A stretch of DNA of 64,000 nt from Flavobacteriales bacterium (GCA_016716605.1 JADJWA010000001.1:682001-746000), one strand, 5' to 3'. Counted from the first letter of the stretch, positions 36,011 through 45,318 are shown. Made by a program: numbers and translations. The notes: a model not told the origin generated them from the sequence alone.

Positions 36011-36597
36011 GGATCGGCCTGCTCTTCGGCACCTTCGACCCGCCGCACAGCGCGCATGTGAACGTGGCTGAGCACATGCTACGCACGCAGGGGCTCGATG
36101 AGGTCTGGCTGGTGGTCACCCCGCTCAATCCCTTCAAGCGGCACCAGCCCATCAATGCGGATCACCATCGCGTAGTCATGTCGCGAATGGCCATCGCAGG
36201 GCGAACCGGCATCGCGGTATGCGATTTCGAGCTGGGCCAGCCCACGCCGAGCTATACGGTGGACACCCTGAGGGCCATGCGCGAGCATTGGCCCGAGCAC
36301 CGGTTCGTGCTGATCATCGGGAGCGACAACCTCGCGAGCCTGAGCCGATGGAAGGACCCGGAAGGAATCCTCGCGCACCACGACCTGCTCGTTTACCCAA
36401 GACCCGGCTCCGACCTGCATGAAGCGATGTCAGCGTTCCAAGGCCATCCGCGCATCACAGCGCTGCACGATGCGCCCGTGATGGACACCTCTTCGACCCG
36501 CATGCGCGAAGAACTCTCCGCTGGCCGGATCCCGGTGGGCACATTGGCGCCGGCTGTGCTCGGCTACATCCGCGAGCATCGCCTCTATCAGAGCTGA
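36007..36597 (+). CDS. nadD: Nicotinate-nucleotide adenylyltransferase
   Basis: Joins ATP and nicotinate mononucleotide to make deamido-NAD. The nucleotidyltransferase motif GTFDPPHSAH lies at residues 8-17, a variant with SAH where many members have GH. The second motif SSTRMREELSAG lies near 160-172. The length of 196 residues fits. The gene overlaps gmk by 4 bp at its start. Its last 10 bp overlap the convergent udk gene. Confidence 0.93.
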   Translation: MRIGLLFGTFDPPHSAHVNVAEHMLRTQGLDEVWLVVTPLNPFKRHQPINADHHRVVMSRMAIAGRTGIAVCDFELGQPTPSYTVDTLRAMREHWPEHRFVLIIGSDNLASLSRWKDPEGILAHHDLLVYPRPGSDLHEAMSAFQGHPRITALHDAPVMDTSSTRMREELSAGRIPVGTLAPAVLGYIREHRLYQS

Positions 36598-37232
36598 ACT
36601 GCTGGCTCGGTTTGCCGAGCGGCGTTCAGCAGGTGATCGCGCAGCACGCGCGCGGCACGCTCGAAACCCAGCTCGTTCACCACGTGCAGGTCGCAGAGGT
36701 GGCGGTAGGGCAGCAGGAACTCGCGATAGGCCGGCAGCACATGGTTCTCCCATTGATAGCGCACATCGGCCTCGCCGTAGCCGCGCTCTCGGGCATCGCG
36801 CTTCAGGCGGCGCTCCAGCTGGCTGGCCTCGCTGGCATCGATGAACACGCGCAGGTCGAAGAGGTCGCGCACCGGCTGATGGTGCAGCACGAACAAGCCT
36901 TCAACGAGGATGATGGGCGCGGGCTTCAACTCGATCATCTCCGGCTCCTTCCCTTCGGTATTGAAGGTGTATTCCTTCCGCAGGATAGGCACCCCGGAAA
37001 CCAGCGTTCGCAAGTCCTGCGCGAGGCTGTCGAGGTCAACCGCCGTTGGCAGGTCGAAATTGATGCGGCCATTGGGGTCGATGGCCTGTTGCTCCTTCGG
37101 ATGGTAGTAGTCGTCCTGCGAAACGGTGCAGCTCATGCCGGTCGGGAGGGCTTCGCGCAGCGCGCGCACCAGGCTGGTCTTGCCTGATCCGCTCCCTCCG
37201 GCAATACCCACGAGGTAGGCTGCGCGCTGCAT
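36588..37232 (-). CDS. udk: Uridine kinase
   Basis: Phosphorylates uridine and cytidine in pyrimidine salvage. The P-loop GGSGSGKT lies at residues 12-19. The family signature follows in SQDDYYHPKEQ, NFDLPTAVDLD and VLRKEYTFNT-like segments, with PIILVEGLFVLHH as the second strand. The length of 214 residues is normal. The ATG at 37232 places the P-loop at its usual distance; the longer reading starts in noncoding sequence. A TACTTTCG box lies 27 bp upstream. Confidence 0.93.
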   Translation of the reverse strand: MQRAAYLVGIAGGSGSGKTSLVRALREALPTGMSCTVSQDDYYHPKEQQAIDPNGRINFDLPTAVDLDSLAQDLRTLVSGVPILRKEYTFNTEGKEPEMIELKPAPIILVEGLFVLHHQPVRDLFDLRVFIDASEASQLERRLKRDARERGYGEADVRYQWENHVLPAYREFLLPYRHLCDLHVVNELGFERAARVLRDHLLNAARQTEPAVQL

Positions 37233-37258
37233 CTGCTTTGTCCCATTCTCAGGGACGC

Positions 37259-37266
37259 CGAAAGTA
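37259..37266 (-). promoter_or_regulatory. Candidate -7 box of udk (TACTTTCG)
   Basis: The plus-strand cgaaagta reads TACTTTCG on the minus strand, 27 bp before the udk ATG. The same eight bases precede metG and the bacilliredoxin gene. Confidence 0.42.
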
Positions 37267-37341
37267 GGAGTCGCCCTTGGGTCCGCACACTTTGGCACGG
37301 CGGTTGGCAGTTATCCATCCGGAACCAACTCCTCCAAGAAC

Positions 37342-37470
37342 ATGAACCGCTACATGAAGTTGAAGAACGCCGCGAAAGCCCTTCTGCTCGCTGGCGACCT
37401 GGACCGCTACCTGCAAGCCCTCCGCCTCATGCATGGCCTGCGCGCCATGAGCCCCGCGGGCCTTGCTTGA
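37342..37470 (+). CDS. Small helical protein of 42 residues
   Basis: The reading MNRYMKLKNAAKALLLAGDL, then DRYLQALRLMHGLRAMSPAG and LA, is highly basic and amphipathic. Its pattern (basic MNRYMKLKNAAK, then GDLDRYLQALR) is one I associate with short conserved Flavobacteria proteins of unknown role. It has a proper ATG and TGA and lies in an otherwise gene-free stretch between udk and recJ. No strong ribosome-binding site is visible. A chance ORF in G+C-rich DNA remains possible. Confidence 0.5.
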   Translation: MNRYMKLKNAAKALLLAGDLDRYLQALRLMHGLRAMSPAGLA

Positions 37471-37605
37471 ACGAACCGCACGCGACAGGGGCCCGCGCTG
37501 CCATGGCCCCAGGTTTTGGTGAAGGCGCGGCGGCATCCGGGAGGGTGCCGCCGCTGCCATTTCAACGGGTGCGATCCTTTTTCCGGCATCGCCGTAGAAG
37601 GCCCC

Positions 37606-37782
37606 ATGACGAAGAAGGACAAGATCGCCTTCATCAAGAGCAGCAAGCGGAAAACGCACGTGTACAATGACCTGAACCGCTACTCGGACCAACAGCTCGA
37701 CGACGTCATCCGGGAGATCGTGCAGGGGCTGATCCGCGAGAGCGAGATCATAGCCAATGCCTACATCAACGGATACCGTTAG
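37606..37782 (+). CDS. Small hypothetical protein of 58 residues
   Basis: The product from the ATG at 37606 starts MTKKDKIAFIKSSKRKTHVY and ends with a helical part carrying YSDQQLDDVIREIVQG. The basic front and acidic helical back look protein-like rather than random. The longer frame upstream is poor in such features. No family is recognised. It sits after the 42-residue ORF and before a hairpin at 37833-37861, so the two small ORFs may share a transcript. Confidence 0.5.
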   Translation: MTKKDKIAFIKSSKRKTHVYNDLNRYSDQQLDDVIREIVQGLIRESEIIANAYINGYR

Positions 37783-37832
37783 GGAGCCGCGTCCAACGCC
37801 TGCTGCTGAAGGCGGAACGCCTTAGGCTACGG

Positions 37833-37861
37833 GGCCCCTCCACTGATCGGTGGCAGGGGCC
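37833..37861. other. Hairpin before recJ
   Basis: GGCCCCT (37833-37839) pairs with AGGGGCC (37855-37861), and CCAC pairs with GTGG inside after one bulged C, leaving a 6-nt loop. There is no T tract on either strand. It may terminate the small-ORF transcript or be structural; I cannot tell which. Confidence 0.45.
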
Positions 37862-37884
37862 TCGCAGCGTTCAGCACCCCCGGT

Positions 37885-37892
37885 TATCTTCG
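37885..37892 (+). promoter_or_regulatory. Candidate -7 box of recJ (TATCTTCG), possibly a leaderless start
   Basis: TATCTTCG ends 4 bp before the recJ ATG. If it works as a -7 element, transcription would begin at or next to the start codon. Confidence 0.42.
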
Positions 37893-37896
37893 GCGC

Positions 37897-39672
37897 ATGC
37901 CGAACCCGACGAAGCGCTGGCGCCTGAAGCCCGAGCCCGACGCCAAGGCCGTGGCGGGCCTCACCTACGAGCGCTGCCCGGCGAGCGCTGCAACGCTCTT
38001 GGCCCAGCGCGGCATAGCCGATAAGCGGATGGCCTCGCACTTCTTCCGGCCCATGCTCACCGACCTGCACGACCCCTTCTTGATGGCCGGCATGCAGGCA
38101 GCCGTGGAGCGCATCGAGCGCGCACTGGGCGAGAACGAGCGCATCATGGTCTATGGCGATTACGACGTGGACGGGACCACGGCCGTAGCGCTCGTATTCG
38201 GATTCCTCGCGCGCTTCACGGGAAACCTCAGCTTCTACATCCCCGATCGCTACTCGGAAGGGTACGGGGTCTCCTTCCAAGGCATCGATAAGGCCGCTGA
38301 GGAAGGGGCCGCGCTCATCATCGCACTCGACTGCGGCATCAAGGCCAACGACAAAGTGGACTATGCTACTGAGCGTGGCATCGATTTCATCATCTGCGAT
38401 CACCACCTGCCAGGGGCCGAATTACCGAAAGCGGTGGCCGTGCTCGACCCCAAGCGGCCCGATTGCCCCTATCCCTTCAAGGAACTTAGCGGCTGCGGCA
38501 TCGGCTTCAAGCTGATGCAGGGCTTCGCGAAGCGCAACGGCATCCCCTTCGACGACTTGGAATCGTTGATCGACCTGGTGGCGATCAGCACGGCGTGCGA
38601 CATCGTGCCGGTAACAGGCGAGAACCGGATCCTTTGCCATCACGGCTTGAAGCAGATCAACGATCAGCCGCGCCACGGCGTGCGCGCCATCATGGGCATG
38701 GCGGGCGTGAAGAAGCGCCTCGGCGTGGGCGATCTGGTCTTCGCCATCGGACCGCGGATCAATGCTGCCGGCCGCATCGAGCACGGGCGGCAGGCCGTGG
38801 AGCTGCTCCTCGCACACGACGAGAAGCACGCGGCCGCGGCAGCAGCACTGGTCGATGGCAACAACAGCCAACGGCAGGAGCTGGACCGAAGCATCACGGA
38901 GGAAGCATTGGCTTGCTTCACCAACGACGAATGGCTGCGCGATGCGTGGAGCACCGTGGTGTTCAGCGAGAGCTGGCACAAGGGCGTGGTGGGAATCGTG
39001 GCCTCACGCTTGGTGGAGCGGCATTACCGTCCGACGGTGGTGCTCACCGAAAGCAACGGGAAGGCCGTGGGCAGCGCCCGCAGCGTGCGCGGCTTCGACG
39101 TGTATGAAGCCGTCAGCGCATGCAGCGACCTGTTGGAGCAATTCGGCGGGCACATGTACGCCGCCGGCCTCACCATGCCGCTGGAGAACGTCCGGGCCTT
39201 CCGTGAGCGCTTCGATGCCGCTGTAAGACAAATGATCAAGCCGGAGCAGCGCGTACCCGAAGAGGACGTTGACCTGGAGCTGCGCCTTGATGCGATCGAT
39301 GACGGGCTCCTGCGCGTGATCCGGCACATGGCTCCTTACGGACCCGGGAACATGCGACCCGTCTTCCTCGGACGCGGCGTGGTGGATACCGGCAGCGCGC
39401 GCCTCGTGGGCGAGCATCATCTGAAGATGCGCTTGACCCATCCCGATGATACCCGCCGATCCTTCGATGCCATCGCCTTCAAGCAAGCGCACTGGCTCGA
39501 TCTCGTGAAGAGCGGACAGCCATTCAGCGTGCTCTACGCCATCGAAGATCACGAGTGGCAAGGACGCGTGAGCACGCAGCTCAACATCAAGGACATCAAA
39601 CCAGGCACCGAAGGGGTGCTCGTCGGAGAGGAGTTCCCGGTGCACGCTGGGATGGAGGAATTGAACCGTTGA
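37897..39672 (+). CDS. recJ: Single-stranded-DNA-specific exonuclease RecJ
   Basis: Degrades single-stranded DNA 5' to 3' in recombination and mismatch repair. The DHH-family motifs are clear: GDYDVDGTTA at residues 87-96, DCGIKAND near 145, and CDHHLPGAE with DHH at 168-170. The DHHA1 part follows (KGVVGIVASRLVERHYRPTV, then FGGHMYAAGLTM). The C-terminal OB-like domain contains GNMRPVF and LKMRLTHPD. At 591 residues it is the normal length. The gene starts at the ATG at 37897, within a few bases of a promoter-like box. Confidence 0.95.
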   Translation: MPNPTKRWRLKPEPDAKAVAGLTYERCPASAATLLAQRGIADKRMASHFFRPMLTDLHDPFLMAGMQAAVERIERALGENERIMVYGDYDVDGTTAVALVFGFLARFTGNLSFYIPDRYSEGYGVSFQGIDKAAEEGAALIIALDCGIKANDKVDYATERGIDFIICDHHLPGAELPKAVAVLDPKRPDCPYPFKELSGCGIGFKLMQGFAKRNGIPFDDLESLIDLVAISTACDIVPVTGENRILCHHGLKQINDQPRHGVRAIMGMAGVKKRLGVGDLVFAIGPRINAAGRIEHGRQAVELLLAHDEKHAAAAAALVDGNNSQRQELDRSITEEALACFTNDEWLRDAWSTVVFSESWHKGVVGIVASRLVERHYRPTVVLTESNGKAVGSARSVRGFDVYEAVSACSDLLEQFGGHMYAAGLTMPLENVRAFRERFDAAVRQMIKPEQRVPEEDVDLELRLDAIDDGLLRVIRHMAPYGPGNMRPVFLGRGVVDTGSARLVGEHHLKMRLTHPDDTRRSFDAIAFKQAHWLDLVKSGQPFSVLYAIEDHEWQGRVSTQLNIKDIKPGTEGVLVGEEFPVHAGMEELNR

Positions 39673-39695
39673 CCACCGCATTCATCGAAGCACGC

Positions 39696-41270
39696 ATGAA
39701 GAAGCCCTACTCCATTTGCTTGATGGCCATTGCCATTCAGATCGCCATGCCGCAGCAGGTAAGCGCACAAACGCCCACTTGGAGCGATGACGTGGCCTGC
39801 ATCGTTTACTCCCACTGCGCCCCATGCCACCACGACGGGGGTCCGGCGCACTTCAGCCTTATGAGCTACGCGGATGGCTATTGGTGGCGCAATGAGATGC
39901 GCGATGCCACGCAGGCCAGGCTGATGCCTCCCTGGCCTGCGGACGAGGAGTATCGACCGCTGGCGCATGAGCGGCTGCTCACGCAGGATGAGATCGACAT
40001 CATAGCCGCATGGGTGGATGGTAACGCACCGGAAGGCAATGCGCAGAGCGCTCCCGCGCCGCCGGTGTTCTCCAACGAACCCGTGATCTCGAACCCCGAT
40101 ATCACCGCCATCATGGATGAGTACGCGATCCCCTCCTCCACGGCCGACCTCTACCGTTGCTTCGTGCTGAACATCAACAACCCATCAGACTCGTGGATAA
40201 CGGCTCTCGAGGTGGTTCCCGGGAACCGCGAGATGGTTCACCATGTGCTCGTGTTCCAGGACGCCTCCGGACAGGCGCAGATCCTCGACGCGCAGGACCC
40301 CGCGCCGGGCTACACCAGCTTTGGGGGCATCGGCGTCGCCGGGGCGGACCTCATCGGGGTCTGGGTGCCGGGATCGGAGCCCTTCTACACGCCTCCGGGC
40401 ATGGGAATCAAATTGCTGGCGAACGCCGACATCGTGATACAGGTGCACTACCCGGCCACGACCGACGTGGAGATCGACAGCACGCGTGTGAACATCGAGC
40501 TGGGAACGGCTCCCTTCATGCGCGAGCTCGCAATCGATGCGATCCTTAACCACGATAACATGACCAATGGTCCGCTGGTGATCCCCGCCAACCAGGTTCT
40601 CACCTTCAATCAGCAGTACACCGTGCCTGTGAACGCCACGATCACGGCCATCGGGCCCCATGGCCATCTGATCTGCCGCAGCCTGAAGAGCTGGGCTGTG
40701 AAGCCAGGAGGCGAATTGGTTCCGTTGATCGACATCCCGCAATGGGATTTCCGTTGGCAGGATATCTATGCCTTCCGCAACCCCATCTATCTGCCGGCCG
40801 GCACGGTGCTCCATAGCGAAGGCGTTTACGACAATACCAGCGCCAATCCGAGCAACCCGAGCAGCCCTCCACAACTGGTGACCGCTGGCGAGGCCACCAC
40901 GGACGAGATGTTCCTCTTCTTCTTCGCCTGGACCTTGGGGCTGCCAAGCGACGAATCAATCGTGATCGACAATGGCGCGCATGCCGCCCACCATCTGGAT
41001 TGCGAGACGAGCTTCTCGGTTGGTGTGGAGGATGTGAGCGCGGTGCCAATCCGGATCATGCCCAATCCAGCTGCTGAGCGGATCACCATTTCAGGCGCCG
41101 CAGGTTCAGCGATGCGCATGTTCGATGCTGCTGGTCGCGTGGTACACACGGCATCAATCACGATGGAGGAAGCGTCAATTGACGTTGCCGCATTGAGGCG
41201 CGGGGCCTACATCGTTGAATTGTTGCATCGTGATGGATTGAAACAGCGCGCCACTGTGGTGCTGGAATGA
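39696..41270 (+). CDS. Secreted cytochrome c/copper monooxygenase-like protein with T9SS sorting domain
   Basis: The 524-residue product has a signal peptide (cleavage near SAQ25) and a heme-binding CAPCH at residues 41-45. That front resembles the short cytochrome c domains found ahead of copper type II ascorbate-dependent (PHM/DBM-like) monooxygenase folds. Candidate copper ligands follow: the HH pair in EMVHHVLVF, His in IVIQVHYPAT, and HGH in IGPHGHLICRS. A type A sorting domain closes the protein (IRIMPNPAAERITISGAAGS). It should be a heme protein exported to the surface, so heme must be attached in the periplasm before T9SS export. Its stop overlaps the tadA start as ATGA. Confidence 0.82.
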   Translation: MKKPYSICLMAIAIQIAMPQQVSAQTPTWSDDVACIVYSHCAPCHHDGGPAHFSLMSYADGYWWRNEMRDATQARLMPPWPADEEYRPLAHERLLTQDEIDIIAAWVDGNAPEGNAQSAPAPPVFSNEPVISNPDITAIMDEYAIPSSTADLYRCFVLNINNPSDSWITALEVVPGNREMVHHVLVFQDASGQAQILDAQDPAPGYTSFGGIGVAGADLIGVWVPGSEPFYTPPGMGIKLLANADIVIQVHYPATTDVEIDSTRVNIELGTAPFMRELAIDAILNHDNMTNGPLVIPANQVLTFNQQYTVPVNATITAIGPHGHLICRSLKSWAVKPGGELVPLIDIPQWDFRWQDIYAFRNPIYLPAGTVLHSEGVYDNTSANPSNPSSPPQLVTAGEATTDEMFLFFFAWTLGLPSDESIVIDNGAHAAHHLDCETSFSVGVEDVSAVPIRIMPNPAAERITISGAAGSAMRMFDAAGRVVHTASITMEEASIDVAALRRGAYIVELLHRDGLKQRATVVLE

Positions 41271-41716
41271 TGCTCGACCTCGGAGATGAGCATTTCATGC
41301 GCCAAGCGCTGAAAGAAGCAGAACAGGCCTTCAAGCAGGATGAGGTGCCCATCGGCGCAGTGATCGTGGGCGGCGGGCGCATAGTTGCGCGCGCGCATAA
41401 CCTCACCCAGAATCTGAACGATGTGACAGCACATGCCGAGATGCAGGCCATCACTTCCGCTTCGGAGGCCATCGGAGGCAAGTACCTCACCGACTGCGCC
41501 GTGTACGTCACGGTGGAACCCTGCCCCATGTGCGCTGCCGCGCTGCGCTGGGCGCAAGCAGGCCGCATCGTCTTCGGCGCATTCGATGAGAAGAGCGGTT
41601 ATCGGCGCATCGGCGGCGTGCTGCTGCATCCGAAGACGCAGGTCACTGGCGGCGTGCTCGAGCCCGAATGCGCCGATCTGATGACCGCATTCTTCAAGAA
41701 GAAGCGTACGCTGTGA
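41267..41716 (+). CDS. tadA: tRNA adenosine(34) deaminase
   Basis: Converts the wobble adenosine of tRNA-Arg to inosine. The zinc deaminase motifs are present: HAE at 56-58 (TAHAEMQ) and PCPMC with Cys86 and Cys89. The length of 149 residues and the FGAFDEKSGYRR segment favour TadA over a free-nucleoside deaminase, but the two are close relatives. The first of two adjacent ATGs (41267, 41270) overlaps the previous stop, so translation is coupled to the cytochrome-type gene. It is convergent with the M36 peptidase gene, 4 bp apart. Confidence 0.88.
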   Translation: MMLDLGDEHFMRQALKEAEQAFKQDEVPIGAVIVGGGRIVARAHNLTQNLNDVTAHAEMQAITSASEAIGGKYLTDCAVYVTVEPCPMCAAALRWAQAGRIVFGAFDEKSGYRRIGGVLLHPKTQVTGGVLEPECADLMTAFFKKKRTL

Positions 41717-41720
41717 TCGC

Positions 41721-44700
41721 TCAAGGGAGCTGCTGCTCCCTCGTATTGGTGGGCACACTGCCACCGATGTTCACCAGGATGGGGTCGCGGTCGTTGCCTT
41801 CGCCGGTGTAGCGGATCACGCCATCCAAGTTCACATCGCCTTGCAGATAGCCCGGCGCGCTCACGTTGGTAGGCACGCTGCCCCCGATGGCCACAAGGAG
41901 CGGGTCGCGGTCGTTGTCCTCCCCCGTGTAGCGCAGGATGCCGTCGCGCAGCACATCGCCGCTCCAGAGCATCGTTCGTCCGTTGCGCAAGCGTTGCGCT
42001 TCCGTGCCGAAGGTGGCCGTGCCAGGCACCGTGAAGTCGATGCCGGTGGGCGTGGTGCTGAGCACGGTGGGCGCAGCGGTCATGGCACCGAGGTGGTTGC
42101 GATGGCGCACGGCCACATGGTAGCTGCCGCCTGTGGCGCGGAAGGTCACGCTCCCGCCGAGGTCGGTGTCCACCACATCGCCGTCGCGCTGCAGGAGTGC
42201 CGCACGCGTGGCGATGATCGTGGCCGGCGCAGCGGCATCACGCAGTTCGAGCAGCACCCAGTCCACGATAGCATCGTCGCCGGTGGTGGCCATGGCAGCC
42301 GGGTCGATTGATTCACCTCCGCCGAAGACCTGTGTGAACCCAGCCGCCGAGTATGGCTCGGTCGTGGGCAATAGTCCGCCCGCACGAAGGCCATCGCTCA
42401 TGCGGTCCGTGCCTTCATCGTAGGGTCCGTCGAGCATGAGCTTCACGGCCACACGTACGCCGTTCCGCTCGATCACCACATCATCCAGATAGAGCCAGTT
42501 GCCGTAGTTATTGATGGCCACGAAGCGCACTAGCACCTGCCCACCGTCAAAAGCGGTGAGGTCATGGTCGTGCTGCTGCCATTGCGTGCAGGTGGTCGGG
42601 GTCCACGACGAGGTGACGTAAGGATTGGTCTGCAATGCGGCTCCGAATGCCTCGAACACCGTGGTCCACGAGAGGCCACAATCACCGCTCACCTGTACGC
42701 GCATGCCGTCGGGATAGCTGCTGCTGTAACCCGAGTAGGCATGCTTGTACTTGAGGCGTGTTCCGGCCGAGCCGCTCAGGTCGATGCGTGGTGTGATCAA
42801 GCGGTCCTCTTGCCCGGGGGTGCTCACCGAGTAATTATCGATGGCCCAGGTGCGCGCGCCCACGCAAGAAGCTTGTCCAGATACCGCCTTGGTGACCCAT
42901 GTGTTGCCATTGTCCGGGTTCTGCAGCGCCCACCCGGTGGGCACCGGCGAGGTAGCTTCGATGTTCTCCACATAGGTGGAGGGTAGCGTGGTGGGTGTGC
43001 TCACCGTGATCGCGCTGGCCGCCTGATCGTTGGCGGTGTACTGATCGCCAGCCAAGTTCGTGCGCGCCGTGAGCGTGTGCGGCCCGGTGCCGGGAATCGT
43101 TACCGGCTGCGGGAAGGTGAAGTTGGCCGACGCTCCTGCCGCGAGGGTGCCGACATAAGTGGCGATCTCTTCAGTACCGCCATTGAGCTGGTAGCGCAAC
43201 TCGAAGTCGGTCTGCGGCTGCTGGCCGAAGTTGCGCACGGTGACGGTGACGGGCATGTTCGTGGTGGCGCAATCGTACAGGTCGCCCCGCGGTGAGAGCA
43301 CTTCGGAGATGCCCAGGTTGCTGGGCAAAGGGGTGTCGAAGGCCTCGACCTGATCACTGCGGCTGGTGGAGAGCCCCTGACTGGCGCTGGCGCCCAAGCC
43401 ACGGCGCGCGAAAGCCGCCCAGATCGCCGCTTGGTTTGCGCCACCGTAGAGCGCTTGGTCGGCAGCGAGGATGGCGTCGCGACCATCCACGAAGCCAGGA
43501 TTGCAAGGAGTGAGCTTCAGGCCTTCGATCACCAGGCGCATGGCGATGTTGTTGCCGCCATCACCATTGTAGATGTCGGGGTCGAAGCCGTGCACGCCGA
43601 TCAGCTCCCAGGTCATCTCCCAAAGCATGGTGCACCACACGAAGCCGATGCCATGTGGCTGGCTAAGGCCGCTGTTCGTGCTGGCGTAGGTGTAATTGTT
43701 CGAGGCGAAGCTGGTGGTGTAGCGCGCCGGGCGGATCCCGACGCCTGTGGTAGCCTGCCCGAGCACATAAGTGCCAACCCCGCGGCCTGTGGTCGGCGTG
43801 TCGGTCGCCTTCATGGTCATCACGATGCCGAAGTAGTCGCTCCAGCCCTCGCCCATCTGCTCCGGATTGCCGAGGCAGCTGGTGTTCGATGGACCGCCTA
43901 CCAAGCGGTTGCTGATGCCGTGCCCGTATTCGTGCGCGATGATGCCGTTGTCGAGGTCGCTGTCGCGGTTGGGTGTGGTGCTGGTCCAGCGGTACATCTG
44001 CATGCGGGGGTTGCTGCCATCCGGCGGCGTACCGAAGTTGGCGTTGTTGGTGCCGCTGCCATCCTGCGCATCAGCATCCACGGGGTCGCTCCCTGCCCCG
44101 CCGCGTCCGTAGTTGTTCTCTTGGAAGTTGCCTGCGGGATCCGTGAAGCCGTACTGGTACCACACATCGTGCATTAGGTTGTTCCAGTAGAAGAGGTTGG
44201 CGGTGGCCGCCGGCAGGTAAGTGCTTGGAGCTCCGGTGAGGTCGAGCGGAAAATCGAAGTCCAGGCCTGCCCCTCCGCTGGGTCGGGTGCCACCCGTGTT
44301 GTTCGCGTCGGCATCCTCTTGGGCGAAGCAGTTGTTGCCCCGGGTATCCGTGTACTCAGCTCCTGCTGCGCCATTCGTATCGTGCCAGCCATATGGCGAA
44401 GCGATCCCGCCATCGAGCCACGGCGCATTGCTCAGGGTGCGTGGACCATGGCTGGGGCTCTCCGTGGGCCAATCGAACACGTTGTAGTCGTTGGGCGCGG
44501 CAGGGGCGGGTGCTGCATCGGGCGCATGTTCGTCGCAGCCGTAATGGGTCTCATCGTCCCAATTGCAGCTCGCGACCCAATCGTTCCGGTCGAGCTCTTC
44601 ACCGGTGAGCGCATCGATCCGCACATTCCACCAGTGCGAGCCGTCGGGCGTATAGTGGTTCACGTTCCACGCCAGGTGCAGGCGGTCCCCAACGGGCTGG

Positions 44701-45170
44701 TATACCAGTTGCGCTATCACCGGCTCGTGGCCAAGGCCATCGCCCTCGAAGACCACCCGGCGGCCTTCATCCTCGATGCTGATCAAGGCGGGGATCTTCG
44801 ATCCAGGCAGGGTGCGCGCCAGTACAATGCCCACGGCGTCATCTGCGCTGATCTCAGGCTCCGTGGCGTTCACGCGCTTCTCCAAGGCTGTGAAGGCGCC
44901 CACGTTCAGCCGCAACGGCTCGCCATTGGCCAGCTCATGCACGGCGATGTCGCCGTTCCAGACCTCGATGCCCTGCCACCGCTGACGGAAGAAGGTGTGG
45001 GTGATCCCTGCATCGGCGTAATGGTCCTTCGTCAAGAGGCCCTCGAGGTCCGATCCATGGAAGCCCTGCCGCATCAGTTCATCCATCACCTTGGGTGATG
45101 GAGCGCCGGGGCGCTGGGCGGCAACGAGCAAGGAGGAAAGCGCGACGCAGAGTGTCAGGATTGAACGCAT
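41721..45170 (-). CDS. M36-family metallopeptidase with an unusual C-terminal module
   Basis: The 1,149-residue product has a signal peptide (MRSILTLCVALSSLLVAAQ) and an FTP/PepSY-like propeptide. The M36 (fungalysin) catalytic domain carries the zinc motif HEYGH near residues 413-417 and the downstream EGWSDYFG. It is a secreted zinc endopeptidase. A jelly-roll, cleaved-adhesin-like region follows (PGQEDRLITPRIDLSGSAGT). Next comes a module from KLMLDGPYDEGTDRMSDGLR onward, ending in two 41-residue repeats (GDVLRDGILRYTGEDNDRDP and GDVNLDGVIRYTGEGNDRDP) and the tail REQQLP. No normal T9SS sorting domain is present. The last roughly 410 residues resemble the end of the BNR protein at 45904-49833. 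The ATG at 45170 fits the signal peptide. Confidence 0.88.
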   Translation of the reverse strand: MRSILTLCVALSSLLVAAQRPGAPSPKVMDELMRQGFHGSDLEGLLTKDHYADAGITHTFFRQRWQGIEVWNGDIAVHELANGEPLRLNVGAFTALEKRVNATEPEISADDAVGIVLARTLPGSKIPALISIEDEGRRVVFEGDGLGHEPVIAQLVYQPVGDRLHLAWNVNHYTPDGSHWWNVRIDALTGEELDRNDWVASCNWDDETHYGCDEHAPDAAPAPAAPNDYNVFDWPTESPSHGPRTLSNAPWLDGGIASPYGWHDTNGAAGAEYTDTRGNNCFAQEDADANNTGGTRPSGGAGLDFDFPLDLTGAPSTYLPAATANLFYWNNLMHDVWYQYGFTDPAGNFQENNYGRGGAGSDPVDADAQDGSGTNNANFGTPPDGSNPRMQMYRWTSTTPNRDSDLDNGIIAHEYGHGISNRLVGGPSNTSCLGNPEQMGEGWSDYFGIVMTMKATDTPTTGRGVGTYVLGQATTGVGIRPARYTTSFASNNYTYASTNSGLSQPHGIGFVWCTMLWEMTWELIGVHGFDPDIYNGDGGNNIAMRLVIEGLKLTPCNPGFVDGRDAILAADQALYGGANQAAIWAAFARRGLGASASQGLSTSRSDQVEAFDTPLPSNLGISEVLSPRGDLYDCATTNMPVTVTVRNFGQQPQTDFELRYQLNGGTEEIATYVGTLAAGASANFTFPQPVTIPGTGPHTLTARTNLAGDQYTANDQAASAITVSTPTTLPSTYVENIEATSPVPTGWALQNPDNGNTWVTKAVSGQASCVGARTWAIDNYSVSTPGQEDRLITPRIDLSGSAGTRLKYKHAYSGYSSSYPDGMRVQVSGDCGLSWTTVFEAFGAALQTNPYVTSSWTPTTCTQWQQHDHDLTAFDGGQVLVRFVAINNYGNWLYLDDVVIERNGVRVAVKLMLDGPYDEGTDRMSDGLRAGGLLPTTEPYSAAGFTQVFGGGESIDPAAMATTGDDAIVDWVLLELRDAAAPATIIATRAALLQRDGDVVDTDLGGSVTFRATGGSYHVAVRHRNHLGAMTAAPTVLSTTPTGIDFTVPGTATFGTEAQRLRNGRTMLWSGDVLRDGILRYTGEDNDRDPLLVAIGGSVPTNVSAPGYLQGDVNLDGVIRYTGEGNDRDPILVNIGGSVPTNTREQQLP

Positions 45171-45318
45171 GGGTTGTGTAAAGGGCGGGGAAGGTACCGG
45201 GTGATGGGGGGCCAAGGCAATGCGAGGTGCCGATGAACCAAGGAATCCTGCCAGTCCGGTGGCGCTCTTGCGTGCTATAGGGCGCGGATCACGGGAAGAG
45301 GAAGGCTCTCCTTCAACC

